Source: a virus. Taken from it: DNA of 63,597 nt. Each line of letters starts with the position of its first letter. Position 1 is the stretch's first letter. The DNA is taken from positions 1 through 63,597 of the IMG/VR virus record IMGVR_UViG_3300033182_000943; one strand, written 5' to 3'. A program made the translations under genes and the position numbers. The notes under the pieces were generated by a model. It did not search any database, had not been told where the DNA came from, and saw only the letters and a program-made list of their open reading frames with translations. This document shows, one piece after another, positions 22,146 to 31,735 of the stretch.

Positions 22146-22467
22146 GATAGTTTTAGAACCAGCAAGAAATGGTGTCATTAAAAGAATCATAGATGATAAT
22201 CACGGTGGGAGTAAAGAAAGATGGTCCTCTACTGATGTATATGAAAGTAGCGACGATGACACGTCAGACTATCATTATGTGATGAAATTCTTTTATGAAC
22301 TATGTGAAGATTTAGGAATTAATTTAGGAAATAAATTTAACAAAAAGGTTGTCAAAATTGATACCGCATGGGGTACTCATTATGAACCTTCTGCTAAAGA
22401 AATTGATTCAAAAATAAAAGAGCTCGAGGCAGAGATACAATTACTTAAAGAATGGAAGAATTCTTAG
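22138..22467 (+). CDS. Hypothetical protein
   Basis: The 109-residue protein has an N-terminal beta part (MIKIVLEPARNGVIKRIIDDN), an acidic middle (SSDDDTSDYHYVMKFFYELCED) and a C-terminal coiled coil (IDSKIKELEAEIQLLKEW). The start overlaps the previous stop and the end overlaps the next start, so the block is translationally coupled. Function unknown. Confidence 0.55.
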   Translation: MIKIVLEPARNGVIKRIIDDNHGGSKERWSSTDVYESSDDDTSDYHYVMKFFYELCEDLGINLGNKFNKKVVKIDTAWGTHYEPSAKEIDSKIKELEAEIQLLKEWKNS

Positions 22468-22850
22468 ACTTTGTTTTTGTACATTCTAAAGATGCACTAA
22501 AGGTAAAAACATTTTTAGGTACGGTTCCTAGAAATATAGAGTGCATCAATTATATGGATATTTACAACAAATTAACTAAGAATGATTACTTTCAAACTGA
22601 ACCATCCGATGCTGTAGTATCATCTTATCTGATGAGGCAGTTACAGAATCTAATAAACAAAGATACCACCAGAACAATATACTATGTATTGGAGGAATTG
22701 GATGAAGACATTATTTTAGGAATAAAAGAATATGTACTATCATTAGCAGATAAAGATGTTAATTACCATCTGATAGTATCGGATGATTTAATTGATGCGG
22801 TAAACGGTTCAGCAAAACTTTTTGAGTCGGTCAATGAATTTGAAGTGTAA
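22452..22850 (+). CDS. Hypothetical protein
   Basis: The 132-residue acidic protein has mixed helix and strand pattern (FVFVHSKDALKVKTFLG, YYVLEELDEDIILGIKEYVL, VNYHLIVSDDLIDAVNGS). The alternation suggests an alpha/beta fold of the P-loop or Rossmann type, but no Walker motif is present. It sits in the coupled block between fibre and tail-tube genes. Function unknown. Confidence 0.55.
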   Translation: MEEFLDFVFVHSKDALKVKTFLGTVPRNIECINYMDIYNKLTKNDYFQTEPSDAVVSSYLMRQLQNLINKDTTRTIYYVLEELDEDIILGIKEYVLSLADKDVNYHLIVSDDLIDAVNGSAKLFESVNEFEV

Positions 22851-23413
22851 TGAAGGCTCATCGTATTTTTACAAAAGGGCAGATTGTCTATTGTCTATTA
22901 TCATCTCATAGTAGACCTAATATCTTATTACCCGTAAAAGGTATCATAGTTGATACATCATGGGATCCAGTAAATCCTTTATATAAAATTAGGATAACTA
23001 AGATGTATGATAATATGGGTTATCTAAAAACTCATTTCTTTGATATGAATTTTAAATATGAGTTTGATAACCGTGCTAGAAAAATGCCTCTTAAAAAAGA
23101 AGACTATAAAACCACAAAGTCTTTAGAGGATAGGTTTAAAGAAAAGGACCACGAAAGATTCTATGTTATAGTTGAATCTGTTATGTGTACCAAAACAAAA
23201 ATAGACTTACAGGAATTATTTGGCCGGGTACAATTCTATATCATATCCAAGAACCTTAAAGAGATAAGAGAAACTTCAGCCAGACCTTTTTATAAAGGTA
23301 CCCTTTCTATAGATGGTGTAAAAGAATTTGATGCAAGGTTCAAAAAAGGTTGGAAAGATAAATTTGAAAACTCTGATATAGACATTGATAAGTATCTCAA
23401 TAGCTTAGGCTAA
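22850..23413 (+). CDS. Hypothetical protein, basic
   Basis: The 187-residue basic protein begins with a barrel-like segment (KGQIVYCLLSSHSRP, VKGIIVDTSWDP) and continues with strands and a lysine-rich helical C-terminus ending IDKYLNSLG. Possibly a tail-assembly or regulatory protein. No catalytic motif. It ends on the next candidate promoter (23413-23421). Confidence 0.55.
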   Translation: MKAHRIFTKGQIVYCLLSSHSRPNILLPVKGIIVDTSWDPVNPLYKIRITKMYDNMGYLKTHFFDMNFKYEFDNRARKMPLKKEDYKTTKSLEDRFKEKDHERFYVIVESVMCTKTKIDLQELFGRVQFYIISKNLKEIRETSARPFYKGTLSIDGVKEFDARFKKGWKDKFENSDIDIDKYLNSLG

Positions 23414-23421
23414 ATATATAC
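23413..23421 (+). promoter_or_regulatory. Candidate late promoter motif AATATATAC
   Basis: The motif starts at the last base of the upstream stop codon and lies 20-28 bases before the ATG at 23441. Confidence 0.45.
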
Positions 23422-23440
23422 AAAAAATAGATCATAGTCT

Positions 23441-25237
23441 ATGGCGTTTAATCTCAAGGATACAATCAACGATTTAAATGATGCAATGGCACCTTTCCCA
23501 TCTAGTAATAGTGGAGATAGGTTATCTGCTTTTGGTGGGGAGTCTGCTGGTTTTGCTCATGGTTTTGCCGAAGAATACGCAAAGGCTTTTTATGCAGAAA
23601 AGACCGACCCTGATGCATACACTGTAGCAAAAGGTCAAGGTGCCATACCGCGCTCTATTTTTAATCAATACGCCTTATTTAATTTTAAAGGTATGTATGG
23701 GTCTTTGGCTGGTGATGTTTCAGCTGATTATAGAGATTCGGAAAATAATTCTTTAATGGGTGGAGCTGATGCTAAGAATGTATCAGTAACCAGCCTAGTG
23801 GGAGCCTTTTCAGAAAGATATCCAAAGATAAGCTATAAGGCACAGGACTTTTTATATGCTAAGTATTATAAGAAAATTCCAATCAACCATCTGATTACTT
23901 TAAGAAGATTTCCTACACCAGTGGTTGATAATATTTTTGAAACTTCAATAACACCGGCACCTAAAGAAAAAGGAGAGGCGTTCGGTGATCCGGTTGATTC
24001 AACCCAAACCGCTGGGGTTACTGCTGTTACTTACTTAAGTGAAACTGCTGGAAATAAGCTTGATGATATTCTTAAGTTTACATACGGACTTACCTGGAAA
24101 GAAGTAGAATCAGAAATGGAAAGTATATCATCTGGTGATGGTGGTTATACACAGCAACCTTTTTACAGTAAAATTGGTGGAGCTGGTAGAGCAATCGCCG
24201 ATGCGTTAAAAGGAGATTCGGCTGGTGCTAAATTTAGAAAATCTATAAACTCAACTGGAGATAAGTTAGGAACTACATATGCAAATTTTGTAATTGGACC
24301 AGTTAACGTTGTTAATAAAACTACCGTCAGGGATCGCGGTATTAATTTTGCAAATGATATAACTCTTAACTTTGAATATGAACTTAAATCTCTGTCATAC
24401 GTTAATCCTAAAATTGCAATGATTGACATTATGAGTAATATGTTAACTATGACAACTAATAATGCCCAGTTCTTTGGTGGGGGTCACCGGTACTATGGAA
24501 GCGGTGGTTATGTTGCTAGTCAATTTGGTGATATTAGTAAACTTAGAAACGGTGACTTTGCTGGATATATTGGTAGTGTGGTATCTGATGTAGAGACCGG
24601 TATGAAACAAGTATTTGGTGGTGGTGCATCTGGTGGTGGAGATTTTAGTCTAGAAAATATTCTTGAAGGGTTTAAGACAGTAGGTAAAACAATGCTAGGT
24701 AATATGCTAGGTGGTTTCCTTGGAGAAAATGTAGGAGCGGTTGGTGGTACACAGGCTACCAAGGCATTCATTAGCGCTGAACCGACTGGGGACTGGCATA
24801 TTACAGTAGGTAATCCTTTTAACCCAATTGTTATGATGGGTAATATGTATTGTGATAGTACTACAATGACATTAGGTAGCGGTTTAGGTTATGATGACTT
24901 TCCAATGGAGGTTAAATTTGAAGTTGGATTAAAGCACGGTAAGCCAAGAGATAAAGGCGATATTGAAAATATGTTTAATGCAGGTAAAGGTAGAATATAT
25001 GCATCTGCTGCAGGTGAAGATGATATTCTTAACCTAAGAGGATTAGATGTTGCTACATACGGTTCGGTTAAAGCAGGAACTACAAATATTCAATCTGGGC
25101 AAGCAGCCAATGCGATGGGTGCATCCCCATCGTCTGTAAATAATAGTAATGTTTCAAACATTAAAAAACAGGGTAGCAGTTCAACTGAGTCTGGTGAATA
25201 TGTTTCAAACTTAGTATCTATGGTAATTGATTCTTAA
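23441..25237 (+). CDS. Large tail-tube/baseplate-junction structural protein
   Basis: The 598-residue protein begins MAFNLKDTINDLNDAM, similar to the start of the collagen fibre. It contains IPINHLITLRRFPTPVVDNIFE near 150, a strand pattern seen in tube-fold proteins, and an aliphatic strand (FANDITLNFEYELKSLSYV) near 300. A Gly-rich loop region lies at about 340-420. Immediately downstream are LysM-, hub- and spike-like genes, so it probably caps or initiates the tail tube (T4 gp48/gp54-like role). This is inferred from context and fold pattern, not from a defining motif. Confidence 0.6.
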   Translation: MAFNLKDTINDLNDAMAPFPSSNSGDRLSAFGGESAGFAHGFAEEYAKAFYAEKTDPDAYTVAKGQGAIPRSIFNQYALFNFKGMYGSLAGDVSADYRDSENNSLMGGADAKNVSVTSLVGAFSERYPKISYKAQDFLYAKYYKKIPINHLITLRRFPTPVVDNIFETSITPAPKEKGEAFGDPVDSTQTAGVTAVTYLSETAGNKLDDILKFTYGLTWKEVESEMESISSGDGGYTQQPFYSKIGGAGRAIADALKGDSAGAKFRKSINSTGDKLGTTYANFVIGPVNVVNKTTVRDRGINFANDITLNFEYELKSLSYVNPKIAMIDIMSNMLTMTTNNAQFFGGGHRYYGSGGYVASQFGDISKLRNGDFAGYIGSVVSDVETGMKQVFGGGASGGGDFSLENILEGFKTVGKTMLGNMLGGFLGENVGAVGGTQATKAFISAEPTGDWHITVGNPFNPIVMMGNMYCDSTTMTLGSGLGYDDFPMEVKFEVGLKHGKPRDKGDIENMFNAGKGRIYASAAGEDDILNLRGLDVATYGSVKAGTTNIQSGQAANAMGASPSSVNNSNVSNIKKQGSSSTESGEYVSNLVSMVIDS

Positions 25238-25240
25238 GGC

Positions 25241-25789
25241 ATGAATATAAAAAGTTTAAATTTAAAGAATAAGCTCATAGATGATAATACTGGCCAGTAT
25301 TATTATGATTTAACGGCACCTTCATTTATTTATGATTCTGATTTAGGTGTAAAGGCATTGCATTATGTGTTACCAGATCAAGTTGGTAGGATAGATAAAA
25401 TATCGGAAATCTATTTTGGTAGTGGGGAATTTATTGACGCAATATGTGTAGTGAATAACATCTTTAATCCTTTTTCTTTAAGTGAAGGTGATGTTTTAGT
25501 TATACCTAATTTAGCTAGAAAGGATTTAGTATATAAGAGACCTAATCCTGCGAGCAGACCTACTAATCCACAGGAAGCTTATATTGATACTGGAAGAATG
25601 TCCGAAAAGGACCAGAGTAGAATACAAAGATTAATTGAAAAGGCAAAGACTAAGAAGTCTGGGGTTAAGACCCCAATGCCACCTAATATGTTACAACCTG
25701 GCCAAGAGGCTAAGAAGTACGAAGGCGGTAAGGTTAAACTAGGTACTAATCTTAATTCAAGAAGTACGTTTACTAATAACCCTGAATAA
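25241..25789 (+). CDS. LysM-like baseplate protein (gp53-like)
   Basis: The 182-residue protein has a domain at about 25-85 with HYVLPDQVGRIDKISEIYFG, NIFNPFSLSEGDVLVIPN. This is the LysM-like pattern found in T4 gp53 and in proteins next to the hub of contractile tails. A low-complexity basic C-terminus follows. It would join wedges to the hub or tube. It sits 3 bases after the tube-junction gene and 2 bases before the hub gene. Confidence 0.7.
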   Translation: MNIKSLNLKNKLIDDNTGQYYYDLTAPSFIYDSDLGVKALHYVLPDQVGRIDKISEIYFGSGEFIDAICVVNNIFNPFSLSEGDVLVIPNLARKDLVYKRPNPASRPTNPQEAYIDTGRMSEKDQSRIQRLIEKAKTKKSGVKTPMPPNMLQPGQEAKKYEGGKVKLGTNLNSRSTFTNNPE

Positions 25790-25791
25790 GA

Positions 25792-27285
25792 ATGTCAGCT
25801 GTAGATAGAAACATATTAACGGTCATTGAACCGACAATCGTATTGGATGAATTGGCGATACCTGATTTTGAAAGCGGTAGCGATAACCAGGTTGGTGATG
25901 GTGAACCTCCTATGGTTGAAAAGGGTTCAAAGTTTAGTACTATGATACCTCTCATTAGAGTAAATCAATATGAAATACAGGGTGATAGATTGGAGATGTT
26001 TGAGCTGAGTTGTACAGGCTTTTATCCAACATGTAGATTTTCTTTTTATGACAGGGATGGTTTATTTACTGCTAGACATTACCCCAAAGACGGGGACATT
26101 ATCCAACTTAATATTAGATCACAAGGTGAAGAAACTACATTTAAGCCTATAAGAATTGATTTTACGATTGAAGATATTAAACCAATGGGAGGTGGTGGAT
26201 CTACTAACTCTTCTTCACAACTTATGATAAGCGGTAGAATGCATGTACCTAATCTATTTACAGAAAAGGTTCAGTTCCAAGATAACACCAGTTGGAATTC
26301 ATTACTTTCAATTGCAGAAGAACTCCAATTAGGATATGCATCAAATGTTGAAGATACTGATGACCAACAGATATGGACTAATCCGTATGACACTGCATAT
26401 AAGTTTATGCAAGACATTACTGCAAATAGTTACCTAAACGATGATTCGTTTTTTACTTCGTATATAGATCCTTATTATTACTTAACTATGGTTGATGTAA
26501 ATAAGTTATTTGATAATGAAGACCAGGACCTAGAAGCAGTAAAAGCCTTTTTACAAAATGCACCTGATACTATTGGAAGAAATGACGGAGACGATTCAGA
26601 TTTTGATGCACCTTACTTTTTAAGTAGCCTTACTCAATATCAAGGTACTGCAAATTACATTTCAAAATATCAGCAGGTTAATAAGAGTGGTCAAATTTCA
26701 AAAAACAATGGATATAAAAGATATACTCAGTATTGGGATTTAGAAGCAAAGGAATTTATTAGTGAGTTTGTTGATCCTATAGTTGGTGATACACCAGGTA
26801 TGGTACCGGCAACTAAAGGAAGGTTGGTACAAGGGGAAGTAGAAGGACCGAGAAATGATCAAGTAAAGTTTAAGTACTTAGGGACACAGGGTGATAATGT
26901 ACATGCTAATTATTACTATGGTTCTATTCTTAACTATCAAAATATGCAAGAGATTGAAAAGTTTGGAATGGAATTAGAGTTAGATACAATTAACCCATCC
27001 ATTTTTAGGTACAGTAGAATATATGTTGAAATTATTGAAACTGCAACAAATGTTAAGAGTGTTTTAACTGGACCTGATAATGATGACAATGTTCCAGAAG
27101 ATGCGCAAAGAAGGCAGGATAAAGATCCTGAGGTTACTGCTGATAAGACGAGTGACACAGGAATAAAGAATGAATACTTATCAGGTTTTTATGTCATAAC
27201 AGGAATTGAATATATTTTAACAAAACCTGGTGGTGTTAGACAGAGACTTCATTTAAGAAGGCGAGAAGTGGTTCCAACAACATAA
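25792..27285 (+). CDS. Baseplate hub protein (gp27/gpD-like)
   Basis: The 497-residue protein has the layout of gp27 and late-control D hub proteins: an N-terminal barrel (SCTGFYPTCRFSFYDRDGLF, DIIQLNIRSQGE), the NTSWNSLLSIAEELQLGY segment near 165, then FMQDITANSYLNDDSFF and a Tyr-rich domain. A final barrel follows (GFYVITGIEYILTKPGG) with HLRRREV. The hub is trimeric and carries the spike encoded two genes downstream. The order tube-LysM-hub-tube-spike supports this. Confidence 0.75.
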   Translation: MSAVDRNILTVIEPTIVLDELAIPDFESGSDNQVGDGEPPMVEKGSKFSTMIPLIRVNQYEIQGDRLEMFELSCTGFYPTCRFSFYDRDGLFTARHYPKDGDIIQLNIRSQGEETTFKPIRIDFTIEDIKPMGGGGSTNSSSQLMISGRMHVPNLFTEKVQFQDNTSWNSLLSIAEELQLGYASNVEDTDDQQIWTNPYDTAYKFMQDITANSYLNDDSFFTSYIDPYYYLTMVDVNKLFDNEDQDLEAVKAFLQNAPDTIGRNDGDDSDFDAPYFLSSLTQYQGTANYISKYQQVNKSGQISKNNGYKRYTQYWDLEAKEFISEFVDPIVGDTPGMVPATKGRLVQGEVEGPRNDQVKFKYLGTQGDNVHANYYYGSILNYQNMQEIEKFGMELELDTINPSIFRYSRIYVEIIETATNVKSVLTGPDNDDNVPEDAQRRQDKDPEVTADKTSDTGIKNEYLSGFYVITGIEYILTKPGGVRQRLHLRRREVVPTT

Positions 27286-27306
27286 AATAAATAAAATAAA
27301 CCTAGT

Positions 27307-28734
27307 ATGCCCTTAGTAGATTTAGCAAACCCTTTAAATAGTGGAGGCCTTAGACAATTGGCCGGACCATTTGGTGATGTATTTGGGCCAGGTGATCAAT
27401 TTCCTAATTCATATGAGTTCGGTAAAAGATTTGTTTCTACTGCCTCATCTGTATCAGGTGGAGGTAACGGTGTTACTAGTTTAGATGACCCGACATATTT
27501 AGGGTTTCAGATTAGATTTGATGGTATGAGTCCTCTATTTAACGGAGCAGAGATAGGGTCTACAGAACCTCCTGTCAACCAGGTACCATCAATTGCAGAT
27601 TTAGCAGCACAAGAGTTAGGATTTATAAATGGAAACCCTGATGATACTACTAATGCTAATTCAGGGAGCCATCCATCGGGTGAGTCTGCTGTAGGTTACT
27701 TGGAAAAGGTAGGTGAAGCAAACAGAGCTAATTATCTTAGATCATTTGTACAAGGTATTAGACACATAGAGAGAACTAGGCCTTATTATTTTCAAACCAT
27801 TGAAGGGCTATCGGAAGCATGGAACAAAACCGTTAATATGGTTGATCCTTATGGTGGAGCTGCCGAAGGCGAAGGAATTACGATAGGATTGCTTGAAGCT
27901 ATCGACCTAAAAATGTCAGCTCTATTTAGTCTTTATAAATTGGCATGTTATGACACTAGGTACAAAAGAACAGTTTTACCTATTAACCTAATGTACTTTA
28001 ATGTTGATGTTGATGTATTTGAAATTAGAAAATTTAAAACAGTTAGAAATTGGTTAGCTGCTCTTAATCTTAGCGATACTTCACCAGATACAATTAACTT
28101 CGTAAATGAAAATACTTCAAAGATTACCTTTAGATTTGAAGAATGTAAATGGGATCCTACCCAAACCGGAGTTATATTTGGTAATGTTACAAATGCAGGT
28201 GGAAATGCCATGGCCGTCAGTTCTATGAAATGGAGTTATGGGAGAGTTTTAATGGATTCCCAATTCTCAGGTTACAACTCAGCTCTTAAAGATGCAGCGC
28301 AACAAAAACCTGAATCACCTACATTAAAGAATGCAGTTAAAAACTTTGCAAAAGATCAATTAGCAAATGCAGCTAAAGGGGCTGTGAATAATTTACAAAG
28401 AGGGTTATCTTCAAAGTTTCAAAGTTTTGCTTTAGGTAATGTATTTGGTTTAAGAAATCAAATATTTAATGCAATACAAAATCCACAAGCAGTATTAAGT
28501 GCTGCACAAGGTGCATTGGTTCAAACCGAGCAAATAGGTGGTGATTTAGCTAAAATAAATAGGCTAGGAGATAATCCATTGGGTGAAGCAGTACAACCGC
28601 CTAACTCATTACCTACTGATAATATAAACGCAGGACAGATCCCATCGGATCCTAGTCCTTTAAGTTCTAATAATATATTTGGGCGTGGACCATCAGGACC
28701 CGCCCCTCTTGAATCTAATAATGTATTTGAATAA
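27307..28734 (+). CDS. Tail-tube-like baseplate protein
   Basis: The 475-residue protein has a central tube-like domain (about 140-310): RTRPYYFQTIEGLSEAWNKT, then helix DLKMSALFSLYKLACYD, strand VLPINLMYFNVDVDVFEI and ITFRFEECKWDP. This is the strand-helix-strand order of gp19-type tube proteins. The C-terminal 150 residues are low complexity, rich in Asn, Ala and Pro. It lies between hub and spike genes and may be a tube-initiator ring. Its stop overlaps the spike start. Confidence 0.62.
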   Translation: MPLVDLANPLNSGGLRQLAGPFGDVFGPGDQFPNSYEFGKRFVSTASSVSGGGNGVTSLDDPTYLGFQIRFDGMSPLFNGAEIGSTEPPVNQVPSIADLAAQELGFINGNPDDTTNANSGSHPSGESAVGYLEKVGEANRANYLRSFVQGIRHIERTRPYYFQTIEGLSEAWNKTVNMVDPYGGAAEGEGITIGLLEAIDLKMSALFSLYKLACYDTRYKRTVLPINLMYFNVDVDVFEIRKFKTVRNWLAALNLSDTSPDTINFVNENTSKITFRFEECKWDPTQTGVIFGNVTNAGGNAMAVSSMKWSYGRVLMDSQFSGYNSALKDAAQQKPESPTLKNAVKNFAKDQLANAAKGAVNNLQRGLSSKFQSFALGNVFGLRNQIFNAIQNPQAVLSAAQGALVQTEQIGGDLAKINRLGDNPLGEAVQPPNSLPTDNINAGQIPSDPSPLSSNNIFGRGPSGPAPLESNNVFE

Positions 28735-29621
28735 TGGGAAGATTAAGTGCAAGAGACCTAGCATCTGATAGTTTAAGAGGTACCCAATGGGTTGGGGTGG
28801 TTGAAGATACTGAAGACGAACTTTTTGAAGGAAGGGTTCGCTTAAGAGTTTTTGGTAAGATGGATCAAAGAGTAGACCCAGAGGATCCTGAGAGTGATTA
28901 TGTAATGCCTACAGCTGCATTACCTTGGGCAAGGCCTTCTGTTGCATCTTCCGGTGGAAGCAATAGTGGAAGTGGAACCTTTTCGGTTCCTAAGATAGGT
29001 ACTATAGTTAGGGTTACTTTTGATAACGGAAATTACTATTCTCCAGTTTATCATGAAAGCTTATATCCTTCAGATGAGCTGAAGGCTGAAATAGAAGCAT
29101 CATATCAGAATTCTCATGTACTTATTTACGATACCGCCTTTGGTTTAACTGGCGGTGGTAATGAAGAAGTTACTAATGAAAGAGAAGGTGAAAGTATAAA
29201 GGTTTTCTTTACTGAGGAAAAGGGACTAATGATGGATTATACCACAACGGAAGGTCCTACTACAGTTAACATTAAGCCTGATAATTCTGTTGAAATAATA
29301 AATGCAAACGGGGATTCAATTGTAATGCTTAATGATGGTAACATTACATTTACACATTCCGCAAAATTCATAATTAATAGTACTGATAACACAGAGATTA
29401 ATTGTAAGGATGCAATTATTAATTGCCAAAATACTATTATTAATCATTCATCATCAATTGAATTAGGCCAAGGTGCTAGCGAAAAGATCATATTAGGTGA
29501 TACCTTTATGAAGTTCTTTAATCAACATACACATGTTGGAAACCTCGGGGCTCCTACCTCGCCTCCTATAGTACCTATGTCTCCTGCACAACTTAGTAAG
29601 AAGAACGTCAAATCTCTATAA
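28734..29621 (+). CDS. Central spike protein (gp5/VgrG-type, without lysozyme)
   Basis: The 295-residue protein has an N-terminal OB-fold (WVGVVEDTEDELFEGRVRLRVFG; then VPKIGTIVRVTFDNGNYYSP). A regular beta-helix follows from about 175 (SVEIINANGDSIVMLNDGNI, DNTEINCKDAIINCQNTIIN). It ends in FNQHTHVGNLGAP, the HxH-type metal-binding tip typical of spikes. T4 gp5 carries an internal lysozyme domain; there is none here. It punctures the outer membrane. Confidence 0.85.
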   Translation: MGRLSARDLASDSLRGTQWVGVVEDTEDELFEGRVRLRVFGKMDQRVDPEDPESDYVMPTAALPWARPSVASSGGSNSGSGTFSVPKIGTIVRVTFDNGNYYSPVYHESLYPSDELKAEIEASYQNSHVLIYDTAFGLTGGGNEEVTNEREGESIKVFFTEEKGLMMDYTTTEGPTTVNIKPDNSVEIINANGDSIVMLNDGNITFTHSAKFIINSTDNTEINCKDAIINCQNTIINHSSSIELGQGASEKIILGDTFMKFFNQHTHVGNLGAPTSPPIVPMSPAQLSKKNVKSL

Positions 29622-29629
29622 ATATATAA
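29621..29629 (+). promoter_or_regulatory. Candidate late promoter motif AATATATAA
   Basis: AATATATAA overlaps the spike stop codon and lies 17-25 bases before the ATG at 29646. Confidence 0.45.
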
Positions 29630-29645
29630 ACTAATAAATTAAACT

Positions 29646-29933
29646 ATGGCACTAGTACCTCCAACTCTACAAGAATCATTAACAGCTGCTTATGCGGCGG
29701 CATTAACAGACTTCATTGCAGTCATTAAAGCTAACCCACTAGGAACCGATGCAGGCGCCGCGAACTTAACAGCAGCTGTCGCATCTTCATCTGTGATATT
29801 TGGTAAGTTATCCGGAACTGCAATTGATGCATATATTAGATCTGCACAGGTTGCACCAGGCCAGGTTGTTACAACTGCGGGTACCGCTGTTGCCCAGACT
29901 GGTGCTACAACAACCCCAGGTGTTCTGGTATAA
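29646..29933 (+). CDS. Small Ala-rich baseplate-associated protein
   Basis: The 95-residue protein has an Ala-rich helical core (LTAAYAAALTDFIAVIKANP, then TAIDAYIRSAQV) and ends PGQVVTTAGTAVAQTGATTT followed by PGVLV. The layout 'helices, YI-SA-V-PGQ-V, T-PG' is one I recall from small proteins encoded next to spikes in contractile tails and injection systems. It may be a spike-tip or tube accessory protein. Function unproven. Confidence 0.55.
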   Translation: MALVPPTLQESLTAAYAAALTDFIAVIKANPLGTDAGAANLTAAVASSSVIFGKLSGTAIDAYIRSAQVAPGQVVTTAGTAVAQTGATTTPGVLV

Positions 29934-29949
29934 AACAATTTGCTTTCAT

Positions 29950-29958
29950 AATATATAA
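29950..29958 (+). promoter_or_regulatory. Candidate late promoter motif AATATATAA
   Basis: AATATATAA lies 33-41 bases before the ATG of the S1-like gene at 29991, giving that gene its own possible promoter inside the virion cluster. Confidence 0.45.
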
Positions 29959-29990
29959 TCTATATAGTTCAACTCTTTAAACAAAAAATA

Positions 29991-31154
29991 ATGATCGAAC
30001 AAGAAATTACGATCCAATTAAGCGACGATCCGTTTGACACAAAAACAATTAAAGTCCTAGTTCCACCAGGAACCAAAATTTTATCCACAGAGCCTTATGT
30101 AGCCGATGTACTTGAAATGTACAGTCTTTCAGAATCTGTAGAAAAGCAACTTCATTTATGCGAGGATATGCAAAGCTATACCACCCAAGGCGAAATAGTT
30201 GGATTTTCATTAGATAAAGAAGGTAATAAAACTACCGCAATAATTGACTTAGGAACTAAGTACACTGCAATATGTCATTTATTGAAAGAACCTAAACACA
30301 TAGTAGAACAATTAGAAGAAGGTATTGTTGTAGATGTTAAAGTTAAGCCTGGTAAAAATGGAAATGTTATAGCTTCAATCTCAGATGCAATAGATGAAGT
30401 TAAGATGAAGGAAATTATGAATGCTATTGGTGATAAGACCATAGGATTCACTGGAAAGGTTACCGAGCTGTTACATGGTGGTTACTGGGTTGAGGTTGGT
30501 GGTATACAATGCTTTATGCCAGGTTCTCTAGCAGGCCTTAATAAGTTATACGATTTTAACTCTTTAGTTGGAAAGGAAATTATAGTTATGCCAATATCTT
30601 ATTCTGATGAAAAGAATACGATTATTGTTTCTCATAGAGAATACTTAAGAACTTTAATTCCTAGCGCAGTTGAATCGGCTAGAGAAAATATCAAAGATCA
30701 TATAACCGGGTTTGTTACAGGTACTACTAAGTTTGGTATATTTGCTGAGTTTAATGAATGCTTAACAGGTCTTATTCCATTATCTGACGTAGATGAAGAT
30801 ACATTAACCAAGTTTAATAATAGAGAGATTAAGCCAGGTGATGATATCAGTTTCTGGATTAAAGAAATTATCACCGAAAGAAAAATTATCTTATCTCAAA
30901 CCGGTCCTAAAGAAAACATCTGGGATGATGCTAATGATAAGTATAAGCCTATGATGATTACACCCGGTAAAGTTACAAAGGTTACTAAATACGGAGCCTT
31001 CGTTGAACTAGAAAAAGGTATCAGCGGATTAATTCATAAATCTAAACTTAAAGAAATTGAGTTAACTAAAGGTGATGTTGTTAATGTAAAAATACAAAGC
31101 ATCAATGCAAGTGATAGAAAGATAACTATGAATCTAGCTGAAAGTGAAGGGTAA
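29991..31154 (+). CDS. Ribosomal-protein S1-like, four S1 domains
   Basis: The 387-residue protein has an N-terminal extension (1-60) and four S1/OB repeats at about 64-132, 150-216, 235-303 and 321-382. The last is a textbook S1 domain: GKVTKVTKYGAFVELEKGIS, GLIHKSKLKEI, KGDVVNVKIQSINASDRKI. Repeat three has GFVTGTTKFGIFAEF. Cellular bS1 has four to six repeats and delivers mRNA to the 30S subunit. A phage copy could bind phage mRNAs and recruit ribosomes, or interfere with host bS1. It is encoded among baseplate genes, which is odd for a translation factor. It overlaps the methyltransferase gene by 11 bases. Confidence 0.88.
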   Translation: MIEQEITIQLSDDPFDTKTIKVLVPPGTKILSTEPYVADVLEMYSLSESVEKQLHLCEDMQSYTTQGEIVGFSLDKEGNKTTAIIDLGTKYTAICHLLKEPKHIVEQLEEGIVVDVKVKPGKNGNVIASISDAIDEVKMKEIMNAIGDKTIGFTGKVTELLHGGYWVEVGGIQCFMPGSLAGLNKLYDFNSLVGKEIIVMPISYSDEKNTIIVSHREYLRTLIPSAVESARENIKDHITGFVTGTTKFGIFAEFNECLTGLIPLSDVDEDTLTKFNNREIKPGDDISFWIKEIITERKIILSQTGPKENIWDDANDKYKPMMITPGKVTKVTKYGAFVELEKGISGLIHKSKLKEIELTKGDVVNVKIQSINASDRKITMNLAESEG

Positions 31155-31722
31155 AGAGAAACTTATAATAAACGATGAAAGGATCGTCTACGCAGATCCT
31201 AGCTCAGCTAGCTTAGGTCAAGGAACTATGGTTATGATGCGGTGGGAGGACGAGATCATGAGGTTAAGCTCAAAATGGGTAACTTATAATCAAGGTGATA
31301 TTTTGGAGTTTGGTTTTGGTATGGGATTATCTGCTGGTCATATACAATCATATAAACCAAAAAGTCATACTATAATTGAAATACACCCTGAGATTGCAAA
31401 GAAAGCTGAAGAATGGGCAAAGGATAAACCTGGGGTTAAAATCATAAATGCAGATTGGTGGGATGTAAAGGATGATTTGGAAATGTATGATGGTATATTT
31501 TTTGATACATTTAATGATCGCCATGAACCCGACTGGTTTAAGGTAGCCCAGAGTAAATCAAAGCCAAACTGCCACATATCATTTTATAATAACAGGCCGT
31601 ATAGAGGTAATGCATACGGCATAGAAGTGGTTGACTATATTCACAAGAGAGTTATGCCACCTAAGAATGACTATTACTGGTACACCAATTATTATGTACC
31701 TTTGGTTATTCATAATCCATAA
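31144..31722 (+). CDS. GAMT/RMT2-like guanidino-group N-methyltransferase
   Basis: The 192-residue SAM-dependent methyltransferase has VMMRWEDEIM at 30-39, motif I ILEFGFGMGLSAGHIQ around 53-68, the acidic strand end HTIIEIHPE at 75-83 and YDGIFFDTF at 115-123. VM.RWE..yM, LE-GFGM and DGI-yDT are the conserved motifs of guanidinoacetate methyltransferase and the yeast arginine delta-N-methyltransferase Rmt2, which methylates a ribosomal protein. The substrate may be a protein arginine or a small guanidino compound. The start lies inside the S1-like gene, so the two are translationally coupled. Confidence 0.82.
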   Translation: MKGKEKLIINDERIVYADPSSASLGQGTMVMMRWEDEIMRLSSKWVTYNQGDILEFGFGMGLSAGHIQSYKPKSHTIIEIHPEIAKKAEEWAKDKPGVKIINADWWDVKDDLEMYDGIFFDTFNDRHEPDWFKVAQSKSKPNCHISFYNNRPYRGNAYGIEVVDYIHKRVMPPKNDYYWYTNYYVPLVIHNP

Positions 31723-31735
31723 TCTTTATGCATGG

